From an uncultured archaeon (GTDB taxonomy: Archaea; Korarchaeota; Korarchaeia; Korarchaeales; Korarchaeaceae), in assembly GCA_938073845.1 (NCBI GenBank), contig CALJEO010000020.1, positions 1-6,926 of the forward strand: a stretch of DNA of 6,926 nucleotides, written 5' to 3'. Position 1 is the stretch's first letter, and the number at the start of each line of letters is the position of its first letter. The notes beneath the pieces were generated by a model. It saw only the letters and a list, made by a program, of their open reading frames with translations. It was not told where the DNA came from and did no database searches. This document shows, piece by piece, positions 1 to 4,926 of the stretch. A program made the position numbers and the translations under genes.

Positions 1-2
1 TG

Positions 3-515
3 ATGGTAGAAGTAGTAACTTACGGCATAATAGAGCGAATCCTCTCAGATTACGTGAGGAAGATAATTGAGAAGGCATCCGCTGGTAAGAAGCTGAGCGA
101 TTGGGAAGTTGGAATACTCATGATGGATCACATTAGGTCGAGCCTCGATGCTAAGATAGAGAACACGAGAGTGAATCTGGAGGCTAAAATTGAGGGTACG
201 AGGAGGGACCTTGAGGCTAGGATGGGCGGTCTTGAGAGTAGGATGTCACTCCTTGAGAATAGAATATCCCTCCTTGAGAATAGGATGGGCGGTCTTGAGA
301 AGAGAATTGAGGGAATGGAAGCGAACATGAATCAAATGAGGAACGAGCTAAGCTCCCTCAGGGAGAGAATAGAGACAAGAATGGATGCGCTTGAGAAGAG
401 GGTCGAGAGGATAGAGACGGGAATAGATCAGATGAGGAACGATCTCGGATCACTCAGGGACAATGTAATAAACGTTCTAGTTGCCGAGCTTAAGAGAAGG
501 ATGCTTGAGAAATGA
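3..515 (+). CDS. Coiled-coil protein of unknown function, heptad/hendecad repeats
   Basis: A 170-residue protein with no family I can name. Residues 1-45 are a mixed helical head (start MVEVVTYGIIERIL). From about residue 48 to 155 it is almost pure coiled coil. Two 11-residue repeats come first (48-58 LDAKIENTRVN, 59-69 LEAKIEGTRRD). Five heptads follow at 73-107, of the type RMGGLES, RMSLLEN, RISLLEN, RMGGLEK, RIEGMEA. A spaced pair comes next (110-120 NQMRNELSSLR and 142-152 DQMRNDLGSLR). The tail LVAELKRRMLEK is basic. There is no signal peptide or membrane segment, so it should be cytosolic and probably forms a homo-oligomeric rod. The ATG lies at the window edge, and TGA at 1-3 overlaps it (TGATG), as expected if it were coupled to an upstream gene; the true start could still lie upstream and no ribosome binding site is visible. 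The reading frame is long, open and compositionally consistent, so that it is a gene is fairly sure; its role is not. Confidence 0.8.
   Translation: MVEVVTYGIIERILSDYVRKIIEKASAGKKLSDWEVGILMMDHIRSSLDAKIENTRVNLEAKIEGTRRDLEARMGGLESRMSLLENRISLLENRMGGLEKRIEGMEANMNQMRNELSSLRERIETRMDALEKRVERIETGIDQMRNDLGSLRDNVINVLVAELKRRMLEK
219..323 (+). repeat. Five tandem 21-base repeats encoding coiled-coil heptads
   Basis: Five consecutive 21-base units encode residues 73-107 of the coiled-coil protein. Units 1 (219-239) and 4 (282-302) share AGGATGGGCGGTCTTGAGA and differ only in their last two bases. Units 2 and 3 both end in CTCCTTGAGAAT. Unit 5 (303-323) is the most diverged. Near-identity at the DNA level, not only in protein, points to recent duplication of a two-heptad block. 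The unit length keeps the frame and the coiled-coil register. Confidence 0.8.
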
Positions 516-728
516 GCGACTTCCTTGTACAATGGGTTCGGCATGGTTCCATCATAGCGTGATCTCCTGTAGTGGGGTCGGGCTGGACCCGCCGAACAGT
601 GCTGACACGAATAACGGTAACACGGATGGTCTTGACATCATGATTGGTGAGTTTCAGTGGCGACGCACGGATGTTGAATGAATCTGGAGCTTTCTCTCCG
701 TGCATAACATCGCTTCATCATCAACATA
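516..728. other. Non-coding stretch with inverted repeats, no gene seen
   Basis: No reading frame here on either strand looks like a protein: the longest open stretches have odd composition, no ribosome binding site and no recognisable motif. It does contain inverted repeats. GTTCGGC (536-542) pairs with GCCGAAC (591-597), just outside a small GGGTC/GACCC hairpin (575-579 with 586-590). GCACGGA (665-671) pairs with TCCGTGC (697-703), and ATGTTGA (671-677) with TCAACAT (721-727). These could belong to an untranslated structured RNA, to the end of a dead mobile element, or to chance. No tRNA-like TPsiC arm or C/D-box pair fits. Confidence 0.4.
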
Positions 729-1030
729 CTACGAGCAAACCGGTCTCTCCCTGGGATAGGTCCCTCCGGGTATCATAGGATACCCTCCTCTCTGGGCAGT
801 TGGCAATTGGGTTGGTGTTAACTTCCTGCTGAATCTACCCTCAAGGAGGTAATATTCATCCCATCGGGACGCATTCAGGGGCCGAGAATTCGCGGGTACT
901 TCGGACAAGTGGAGTTACCCAGATTCGTGGCGTATCAGTGTGGCTTCCCATCGATGTACTCTCTATCCGCTCTGAAATCGCCGATGGAGACCTTACCCCT
1001 AAGAGCTCCACCATTCCCTCGCATCAGAAC
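729..1030 (-). pseudogene. Possible decayed DDE transposase fragment (frameshifted)
   Basis: Two open stretches on the minus strand, in different frames and separated by stops, read like neighbouring pieces of an IS4/IS5-like transposase. The upstream one (1030 to 935) contains GGALRGKVSIGDFRADREY, resembling the segment around the second catalytic aspartate (typically a D.GYD-type motif). The downstream one (914 to 729) contains PANSRPLNASRWDEYYLLEG followed by RFSRKL, resembling the basic N/R stretch and the final E..FSR.K motif. Asp (codon near 966) and Glu (codon 840-842) are about 42 residues apart, a plausible DDE spacing. No start, no first Asp and no complete C terminus can be seen, and stop codons interrupt every frame, so it cannot make a functional transposase. 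The identification rests on short motif resemblance only. An unrelated decayed gene or chance reading frames remain possible. Confidence 0.35.
768..785. repeat. Perfect 7-bp hairpin with 4-base loop
   Basis: GGGTATC, then ATAG, then GATACCC forms a perfect stem-loop inside the presumed transposase remnant. No T-tract follows on either strand, so it does not look like an intrinsic terminator. Its purpose, if any, is unknown. Confidence 0.5.
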
Positions 1031-1255
1031 TCAAGTTTCACCTTTTCCAAAGGTAGGAGCGGCGGAGATAAGACGGATGGGGGTTAGACTTCACTGACAT
1101 CCATGGAAGTCCAAGCAACCGCAGATAATGGCTACTCTTCCGACCCTCCATTGAACGGTTAGCTTGGTTCGGATGTCACATCAAGGCTTACAAGAGATTC
1201 TCAGATGCTCAAGCAGCACATCTCATATTCAGTACACTTCCAAGCGCTCGAGAAA
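1031..1255. other. Non-coding stretch downstream of the helicase gene
   Basis: No open frame longer than a few dozen codons with coding character is visible on the minus strand, and the plus-strand ORF that crosses into this stretch (909-1097) is the antisense of the suspected transposase remnant. This could be the decayed 5' part of that element, but I cannot match it to a motif. The helicase transcript would run into this region; its stop codon is followed on the minus strand only by TTTCTCG, with no clear T-rich terminator or hairpin. Confidence 0.3.
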
Positions 1256-3061
1256 CTAGACAGAAGCCCCCGAATCCCATCTGACTACCCTCACGTTCCA
1301 CCTCACGAAATCCGGGAGCAGTGAGAAGTAAGTCCTCCTGAGGAACCTCTCATCGGCCAGTAGAAATGAAGCCTCATCCTCCTCAGATCTTATCGCTCTC
1401 CCTAAAGCTTGGGAAGACCTCCTCATCGCAGGGACGACGTAAGCCAGGTACCTCCCCCTCCTCCCGTATAACCTCTCGCTGTACTCCATCTGGAGCCTTG
1501 TCTTCGTCGTCAACCTGTCGAATGGTATGCCCAGGAGCATCACCCCCTCCAGCTCCTCCCCCGGGAAATCGGCTCCCTCAGCGAACCTCCCTCCGGCCGG
1601 AGCGACGAGAAGACCTTCCTTCCCCATCCTCGGGAGGTTCTTGAACTCCCTCAGCATGCTGCTTGCCTCATCACCGCTCATTTCCCTCTCCTCAATGAAT
1701 AGCCTCCTACCGCTATCAGCTGCGAGATCCCTTATGCCATCTATGACCTCCTCTTGAACCCTGTAGCTTGCTGTGAATATGGCCAGGTTGCCTGGAAGCT
1801 CCAGGAATGATCTGACGACCCTAAGGTACCTCCTGACCATCTCCGCCGATAACTCCTCCCCCTTGGTGCTCACCCCCTTAACTATCGCTGTGGATACCCT
1901 CTCGGGGTCAGCTATCGAGGGAACGCTCATCTTAGAGAACCTCTCCAATCCAACGGTCTCAGCGAAGGCATCTATAGGCTCCAAAGTCCCGGACATGAAG
2001 ATCACGGATCTGAAGTCACTCCATAGGGAGGAGAGGATCTCCCTGGCCCTCATGTCCCATACCTCTAGGTTGATCCCGTCCTCCTTGGAGTAGAGGTAGG
2101 CTACTCCCTCCTCCCCGTATTTCTCCAGGGCAGTGAGGAGGAACTCGGCCACGGAGTTGAGGTAAGACCTCGGTTCCTTTCCCCTCCTGATCTGATCGGA
2201 GTAAACGATATCTATCAGCTCGTGGAACTTCCTTAGGTCCTCTGGCTCAAATCCGGTTACGGAGAGCATCTCCTCCAGGCTGAAGGTACCGTCCTCCCCC
2301 TTAGCTACGTTGATCATGAAGTCCCTGAGGGAGGACACCTTCCCGCGCAGGGAGCCCCTTGGGTCATACTTATCGATCTCACTCAACGCTCTCTCGACGC
2401 TAACCAAGCTCAGGGATCTGCTATTGAGTTCCTTCGCCACTCTCTCCACATTGTGTGCTTCATCAACGACCAGGAAGGACTCCCTGAACCTGACCTTGTG
2501 CCTGATCGCCCATCCTAGGGGCGAGAGTATGTAGTTGTAACTGAGCGAGACCACCTTGGCCCTATCGAGCATCGATATCTGCATGAAGTAAGGACAGAAG
2601 CTCAATTTTGAGGCAATGTCGAGTACCTCCGAGAAGGATACTGGATGCTCTAGCTCTATGCCCTCACTTCTCCTTAGGTTCCTGAAGTAAGGACAGCTTT
2701 CCCGCTTCATCCTGCAGAGGTTACTCACCCCCTCATTGCTGCTAACTCCCATTCCCCTGGCAAGGAGGCACATGTCCTTCTTGCCTCTGAAGGACATTCC
2801 GAAGATCCCTCTTCCCCTACTGATAACTTTAAGCTCCTCTATTGGCCTATCAGTTTCGTTTCCAGTTCTAACAGCCCATATTATCCTACCCCCGCCCTCG
2901 GCGGCCTCAAGCAAGGCTGATAACACGACGGGGGTTTTGCCGAAGCCGGTGGGGGCGTGGAGGCAGAAGTGCTCCCCTCTCTCAGCAGCCCCCCTCACCG
3001 CTTCCGCAACTTCCCTCTGGTGCTTCCTAGGCTCATAGGGGAAGTACTTCATGAATCCCAT
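1256..3061 (-). CDS. xpd: XPD/Rad3-family Fe-S superfamily 2 DNA helicase
   Basis: A 601-residue ATP-dependent DNA helicase of the XPD/Rad3 (DinG-related, DEAD_2) group, which unwinds DNA 5' to 3' and in other organisms serves repair; in archaea its precise role is unsettled. Visible motifs: Walker A APTGFGKT (36-43), helicase box DEAH (200-203), motif III-like FMSGTLEP (355-362), motif V region EGADFPGEE (495-503) and motif VI QALGRAIR (551-558, with Q551, R555, R558). Four cysteines between motifs I and II (C98, C116, C123, C156) are placed as the ligands of the XPD [4Fe-4S] domain. The helical Arch region lies at about 205-345. Length matches archaeal XPDs (roughly 550-600 residues). The start is ATG 3061 or ATG 3052 (Met4): a TATA-like box centred about 23 bases before the first ATG suggests a leaderless message beginning at or near it. 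It is transcribed away from the phosphoesterase operon. No motif is missing, so it should be active. Confidence 0.93.
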   Translation of the reverse strand: MGFMKYFPYEPRKHQREVAEAVRGAAERGEHFCLHAPTGFGKTPVVLSALLEAAEGGGRIIWAVRTGNETDRPIEELKVISRGRGIFGMSFRGKKDMCLLARGMGVSSNEGVSNLCRMKRESCPYFRNLRRSEGIELEHPVSFSEVLDIASKLSFCPYFMQISMLDRAKVVSLSYNYILSPLGWAIRHKVRFRESFLVVDEAHNVERVAKELNSRSLSLVSVERALSEIDKYDPRGSLRGKVSSLRDFMINVAKGEDGTFSLEEMLSVTGFEPEDLRKFHELIDIVYSDQIRRGKEPRSYLNSVAEFLLTALEKYGEEGVAYLYSKEDGINLEVWDMRAREILSSLWSDFRSVIFMSGTLEPIDAFAETVGLERFSKMSVPSIADPERVSTAIVKGVSTKGEELSAEMVRRYLRVVRSFLELPGNLAIFTASYRVQEEVIDGIRDLAADSGRRLFIEEREMSGDEASSMLREFKNLPRMGKEGLLVAPAGGRFAEGADFPGEELEGVMLLGIPFDRLTTKTRLQMEYSERLYGRRGRYLAYVVPAMRRSSQALGRAIRSEEDEASFLLADERFLRRTYFSLLPDFVRWNVRVVRWDSGASV

Positions 3062-3079
3062 TCCCCCAACCTGAACTCG

Positions 3080-3088
3080 TTTTTAAAT
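3080..3088 (-). promoter_or_regulatory. TATA-like box of the helicase gene
   Basis: On the minus strand this reads ATTTAAAAA, an archaeal TATA-like element centred about 23 bases upstream of the helicase ATG at 3061. At that distance transcription would start at or within a few bases of the ATG, giving a leaderless mRNA. There is also a G-run (GGGGG, 3063-3067) two bases before the ATG, but it is too close to act as a normal ribosome binding site. Confidence 0.5.
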
Positions 3089-3250
3089 CCATTCCGGAGG
3101 GCCCGCGCGTCAGAGGGTAGGTGTCGTGTTAGCTGAGGCGAACTCGGAGCTCTCGGCCAAGATGCTAGCTTGAGCAGTAAGGCCGATCGCTAATGTGCCG
3201 AGCTAGTTAAGGTATACAAGGCCCTCGGACTTCTAGAGACCCCTCTGGTA
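3089..3250. other. Intergenic stretch with broken plus-strand reading frames
   Basis: The start of the gap between the divergent helicase and phosphoesterase genes. On the plus strand, GTG 3126 opens a protein-like run (VLAEANSELSAKMLA) that hits TGA at 3171. In a different frame, after TAA 3191-3193, a second protein-like run (AELVKVYKALGLLETPLVV) has no start codon and continues without a stop into the ORF at 3251-3508. All three frames are stopped between 3171 and 3193. This pattern suits a gene decaying by frameshift, but it could equally be chance. No tRNA or other RNA gene is recognisable. Confidence 0.3.
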
Positions 3251-3508
3251 GTGGAAGAGGCCGGGAATGTGGATGTCGTTATCATGATTGGGTCTATGGT
3301 GAGGGAGACCTCCTTAGAGGAGTACATGTTCAATCAGGTGGTGAGCAAGCTGTTAGACCTCTCTCTGAGCTCAGATGAGCCAGCCAACTTCGGTATCTCG
3401 GTTTCACGTATGTTGAGTGATAGGCTCTCATCCCTGGGGCTGAGGAGTGCGCTGAGCTGCCTTGAGGGCTGCCATAGAACACTGGAGGTATTGCGGGATC
3501 TGAGGTAA
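3251..3508 (+). CDS. Small hypothetical protein, possibly the 3' remnant of a broken gene
   Basis: A possible 85-residue product starting at GTG (other starts: GTG 3269, ATG 3284) and ending at TAA 3506-3508. I recognise no family. It is soluble-looking and mostly helical, with a short hydrophobic VDVVIMIGSM near the start and two cysteines in SCLEGC near the end. Codon use (AGG arginines, GAG, CTG/CTC) resembles that of the flanking real genes, which favours a true or recently true coding sequence. Against it: no convincing ribosome binding site, no well-placed TATA box, and the same frame stays open for 57 bases upstream with protein-like sequence but no start codon. That suggests the original gene was longer and has lost its 5' end through frameshift. 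It ends 43 bases before the ATG of the phosphoesterase, whose own promoter begins just after it. Confidence 0.35.
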   Translation: MEEAGNVDVVIMIGSMVRETSLEEYMFNQVVSKLLDLSLSSDEPANFGISVSRMLSDRLSSLGLRSALSCLEGCHRTLEVLRDLR

Positions 3509-3523
3509 GTTGACCTACACTGA

Positions 3524-3530
3524 TTTAATA
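3524..3530 (+). promoter_or_regulatory. TATA-like box of the phosphoesterase-HAD operon
   Basis: TTTAATA lies about 25 bases upstream of ATG 3552, the spacing expected for a leaderless archaeal transcript starting at that ATG. This placement is the main reason to prefer 3552 over the TTG at 3510, which lies upstream of the box and could not be in a message started from it. A second AT-rich run (ATTAAA, 3543-3548) is too close to the start codon to serve. Confidence 0.55.
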
Positions 3531-3551
3531 GCTGTCCGCACAATTAAAGGG

Positions 3552-4283
3552 ATGCGGAAGGTTGAGATGTTCCCTTTCGGGACCCTGGTAAACGGAGCTC
3601 TGGTAGTAGCTGACCTCCACCTAGGCTACGAGGACGCCCTCAGGGAGAGGGGGGTGGAGCTGCCCTACGAGCAGTATAGCCGGGTGAAGAGGAGGTTAGT
3701 GAGTTACGTGGAGGAGCTGAGTCCGGAGTTGGTGGTGCTGAATGGTGATGTGAAGCATGAGTTCAGTGGGGCCTTGAGCCAGGAGTGGAGGGAGGTGCTG
3801 GATCTGATAGGCACTCTAAAGAGCTTGGGAGTTAAAATAGAGGTAGTAAGGGGAAATCACGATAACTTCCTCATTCCTATACTTCGGAGGGAGGGGATCG
3901 AGGTGAGGGATCCCTATCTCAGGCTGGGGGAGGTGCTCCTGCTCCACGGTCACACCGAGCCGGCGATGCCCGATGGGGTGGAGCTCGTGGTGATGGGGCA
4001 TGAGCACCCAGCGGTAACACTGAGGGATGAGATAAGCGCTTCCCACAAGTTCAAGGTCTTTCTCGATGGGGAGTACATGGGGGTCAGGCTTCTGGTGATA
4101 CCGGCGATATCCCCCCTAGCCCCCGGTACCGACCTCCTGAGCGTGGGCAGTAGGGATCTGCTGTCACCTATCCTCAGGAAGTCAAGGTTGGAAAGCTTCA
4201 GGGTGATCGTAGCGGACGATGAAGTAGGTGTAGAGGATCTAGGCCCGCTCAGCACTATAAGGATGGCTGCAAGGGTGATCTAG
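3552..4283 (+). CDS. Calcineurin-like metallophosphoesterase, archaeal SbcD/Mre11-related type
   Basis: A 243-residue metal-dependent phosphoesterase. Numbered from ATG 3552, the signature residues are all present: DLH (D21, H23), NGD (64-66), GNHD (101-104), HGH (132-134) and GHEHP (149-153). These bind two divalent metals, usually Mn or Fe, and cleave phosphomono- or diesters. The short single-domain form with LGYE after DLH and GHEHP near the C terminus fits the archaeal family annotated as SbcD-related or ICC-like phosphoesterases (COG1407-like); its natural substrate is not known, and nuclease activity should not be assumed. There is no signal peptide, so it is cytosolic. The frame stays open upstream to TTG 3510, but the TATA box at 3524-3530 favours ATG 3552. 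The HAD phosphatase gene follows with no spacer, so the two are co-transcribed and probably linked in function. Confidence 0.9.
   Translation: MRKVEMFPFGTLVNGALVVADLHLGYEDALRERGVELPYEQYSRVKRRLVSYVEELSPELVVLNGDVKHEFSGALSQEWREVLDLIGTLKSLGVKIEVVRGNHDNFLIPILRREGIEVRDPYLRLGEVLLLHGHTEPAMPDGVELVVMGHEHPAVTLRDEISASHKFKVFLDGEYMGVRLLVIPAISPLAPGTDLLSVGSRDLLSPILRKSRLESFRVIVADDEVGVEDLGPLSTIRMAARVI
4273..4279 (+). promoter_or_regulatory. Ribosome binding site of the HAD phosphatase gene
   Basis: GGGTGAT lies inside the last codons of the phosphoesterase gene, four bases before ATG 4284. It complements the 3' end of archaeal 16S rRNA. It fixes the start of the second gene and contrasts with the leaderless first gene, the usual archaeal arrangement within an operon. 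Confidence 0.65.
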
Positions 4284-4790
4284 ATGAGGTGCGCCGTCTT
4301 CGATATAGATAACACGCTTTTCGATGCTAGGAATAGGTTCAGAGTGGCTATATCCAGCTTTAACGTCTCCTCTCCTAAAGAGCTACCTCCCAGCGAGCAG
4401 AGGGAGTTCTGGAGGAGGTTCCTGGATCCCGTGTTACTATCCTTAGATGTTCCGATAAGCAGAAGCTTGGAGATGGTACTTGATGCCAAGAGGAGGGGCC
4501 TTAGGGTCGTTCTGATAACGGGGAGGTATGAGAGCCTCAGGAGGGATACGGAACTGCAGCTCACGCAGGCCGGAGTGCCTTACGATGAGCTCCTCATGAG
4601 GCCCGATGGAAACTTCCAGAGGGATAGGGAGCTGAAGCTGTCCATGCTGAGGAGGCTCGATTGCGAGGTAGTCGAGTATCACGATGATGACCTGGAGACC
4701 CTGCTGGAGGTCAGGGAGGTTTTCCCCAACACTCTGATCTTCCTGCATAGGCCCGATGGTAGCTTCGAGATATTACTGAGGGTTCCGTAG
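4284..4790 (+). CDS. Small HAD-superfamily phosphatase, similar to the polynucleotide phosphatase domain of PNKP
   Basis: A 168-residue HAD hydrolase. Motif I is FDIDNT (D7 nucleophile, D9 acid/base), motif II is ITGR (T79), the motif III lysine is probably K118 in RELKLSML, and motif IV is YHDDDLETL (D134-D136), which would bind Mg2+. The stretch LLMRPDGNFQRDRELK after the ITGR motif closely matches the pattern in T4 polynucleotide kinase-phosphatase and its relatives (M-R-x-x-G-D/N-x-R-x-D-x-x-x-K), so removal of a phosphate from a nucleic-acid or nucleotide end is a reasonable guess. No kinase domain is attached. The cap is small: the insert at about residues 15-58 is helical. ATG follows directly after the TAG of the phosphoesterase gene, implying translational coupling. 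HAD membership is nearly certain; the substrate is inference. Confidence 0.9.
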   Translation: MRCAVFDIDNTLFDARNRFRVAISSFNVSSPKELPPSEQREFWRRFLDPVLLSLDVPISRSLEMVLDAKRRGLRVVLITGRYESLRRDTELQLTQAGVPYDELLMRPDGNFQRDRELKLSMLRRLDCEVVEYHDDDLETLLEVREVFPNTLIFLHRPDGSFEILLRVP

Positions 4791-4817
4791 CTTCCAAGCT
4801 GAACCTCCCCTTAACGT

Positions 4818-4879
4818 CCATTCGGCGGCATCCGTGGATACAAATGGCGTACCGATATTTAATGAAGTGAGCCGAATGG
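4818..4879. repeat. Perfect 9-bp inverted repeat in the convergent intergenic region
   Basis: CCATTCGGC (4818-4826) is the exact inverse of GCCGAATGG (4871-4879). One more G.U pair and a G-C pair lengthen the stem to 11 in RNA. The 44-base loop is rich in A/T and contains TATTTAATGAAG. The region lies between the 3' ends of two convergent operons, so a shared transcription end or an element footprint is possible, but no T-tract accompanies it. Confidence 0.5.
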
Positions 4880-4899
4880 GCCCCTAAGTTTAAGTGCGG

Positions 4900-4911
4900 A
4901 TCCCATGGGAT
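4900..4911. repeat. 12-base perfect palindrome ATCCCATGGGAT
   Basis: A perfectly self-complementary 12-mer 15 bases beyond the stop codon of the oxidoreductase gene, on the downstream side. It could be a protein-binding site or part of a transcription end for the minus-strand operon; its location at a 3' end makes a role as an operator unlikely. Chance cannot be excluded. Confidence 0.4.
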
Positions 4912-4926
4912 ATTTGCCGCATGTAT

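Noticed and set aside
219..323. CRISPR-like array
   Set aside because: The repeats are contiguous 21-base units without spacers, lie in frame inside an open reading frame and encode heptads, so they are protein-coding tandem repeats.
490..705. Minus-strand ORF of 71 codons starting MHGEKAPDSF
   Set aside because: It overlaps the 3' end of the coiled-coil gene, has no recognisable motif, and its composition does not look like a real protein; at most it could be scrambled C-terminal sequence of the suspected element.
909..1097. Plus-strand ORF of 62 codons with ATG start
   Set aside because: Composition is proline/arginine-odd, there is no ribosome binding site or TATA box, and it is antisense to the stretch that better resembles a decayed transposase.
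516..1255. RNase P RNA, SRP RNA, tRNA or C/D-box RNA in the gene-free stretch
   Set aside because: GGAAGTCC appears near 1104 and a TGATGA-like box on the minus strand near 715-723, but the other conserved segments and the partner boxes are absent at the needed spacings, and no TPsiC-type arm is present.
516..1255. Terminal inverted repeats bounding the suspected insertion sequence
   Set aside because: Only loose similarities between the two ends could be found (for example GGTTCGG at 535-541 and 1166-1172 in direct orientation), too short to call element boundaries.
1366..3038. Several plus-strand ORFs opposite the helicase gene
   Set aside because: They are antisense shadows of a gene with complete helicase motifs, rich in Ser/Pro/Leu as expected from reading a purine-rich coding strand backwards.
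3510..3551. Fourteen-codon N-terminal extension of the phosphoesterase from TTG 3510
   Set aside because: The TATA-like box lies inside this extension, 25 bases before ATG 3552, so a message starting there could not include it; homologous proteins typically begin shortly before the DLH motif.
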